From NCBI GenBank assembly GCA_934630555.1, contig CAKTXB010000137.1, forward strand, positions 1 through 5,457: 5,457 nucleotides of DNA, written 5' to 3'. Position 1 is the stretch's first letter; every line of letters starts with the position of its first letter. The translations under genes and the position numbers were made by a program. The DNA is from an uncultured Oscillospiraceae bacterium. Lineage in GTDB: Bacteria > Bacillota > Clostridia > Oscillospirales > Oscillospiraceae. Below are positions 5,251 to 5,457 of the stretch, piece after piece. Under the pieces are notes generated by a model, which had not been told where the DNA came from, made no database searches, and worked only from the letters and a program-made list of their open reading frames with translations.

Positions 5251-5457
5251 ATGAACGGCGTCATCATCAAGCCCGTGGTCAAAGAGCAGTTCGCTGCCGC
5301 CATGCGGCAGGGCCGCATCATCCTGTTCAGTGCGCCCTGCGGCTTCGGCAAGACCACGCTGGCCCGTGCGCTGCTGGCCGGCCGCAAGGTCTACAGCACC
5401 ACCGCCGGCGAAGCGGCCTATCAGCTGCCCGATGCAGCGGGCGACTGGGAGGTGCTG
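5251..5457 (+). CDS. N-terminus of a P-loop ATPase, probably MalT/LuxR-type transcriptional regulator (truncated by window)
   Basis: Only the first 69 codons are present and the frame is open at the window edge. After a short lead (residues 1-22), a hydrophobic strand IILFSAP (23-29) runs into a Walker A motif, APCGFGKTT (28-36), with K34 and T35 as the phosphate-binding pair. The following RALLAGRKVYSTTAG (39-53) fits the helix and second strand of a nucleotide-binding domain. A Walker A this close to the N-terminus, with the SAPxGFGKTTL form, is typical of large MalT-like regulators of the STAND class, which carry a LuxR-type DNA-binding domain far downstream. That part is outside the window, so the regulator assignment is inferred, and another AAA/STAND ATPase remains possible. 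It has its own probable promoter and a structured leader. Confidence 0.65.
   Translation, partial: MNGVIIKPVVKEQFAAAMRQGRIILFSAPCGFGKTTLARALLAGRKVYSTTAGEAAYQLPDAAGDWEVL

Overview
The window comes from a GC-rich, spore-forming Firmicute, most likely a clostridial lineage of the Oscillospiraceae/Ruminococcaceae type. This is inferred from four things: a PheB/UPF0735 ACT-domain protein, a YtvI-type sporulation membrane protein, strong GGAGG ribosome binding sites, and sigma-A-like promoters embedded in coding DNA with very G/C-rich third positions. The species cannot be named from this sequence. No mobile element, CRISPR array, tRNA, rRNA or attachment site is visible.

Layout: (1) Bases 1-435, minus strand: PheB-like ACT-domain protein, lacking only its extreme C-terminus, transcribed leftward from a good promoter at 492-520. 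(2) A divergent 127-bp intergenic region. (3) 563-1618, plus: YtvI, a membrane protein of the AI-2E transporter superfamily. (4) 1672-2550, plus: RluA-family pseudouridine synthase, with its own promoter wedged between the ytvI stop and its ribosome binding site. (5) A 134-bp intergenic region with a promoter, a dyad over the -10 and a leader hairpin. (6) 2685-4436, plus: Na/Pi cotransporter fused to a PhoU-like domain, probably starting at TTG. (7) A terminator-like hairpin, then 4496-5113, plus: Sfp-type 4'-phosphopantetheinyl transferase, whose last codons form one arm of its own terminator. (8) A 137-bp leader with a promoter and a large imperfect hairpin. (9) 5251 to the window end, plus: N-terminus of a P-loop protein resembling MalT/LuxR-type ATP-dependent regulators.

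The genes are mostly unrelated housekeeping functions (amino-acid metabolism control, sporulation, RNA modification, phosphate uptake, carrier-protein activation), each apparently with its own transcription signals rather than one operon. I do not see a new multi-gene system. The interest lies in the compact regulatory DNA: three promoters share a TTGC-type -35 with exactly 17-bp spacing, two -10 elements sit in or against dyads, the phosphate transporter has a hairpin directly before its ribosome binding site, and the final gene has a long structured leader.
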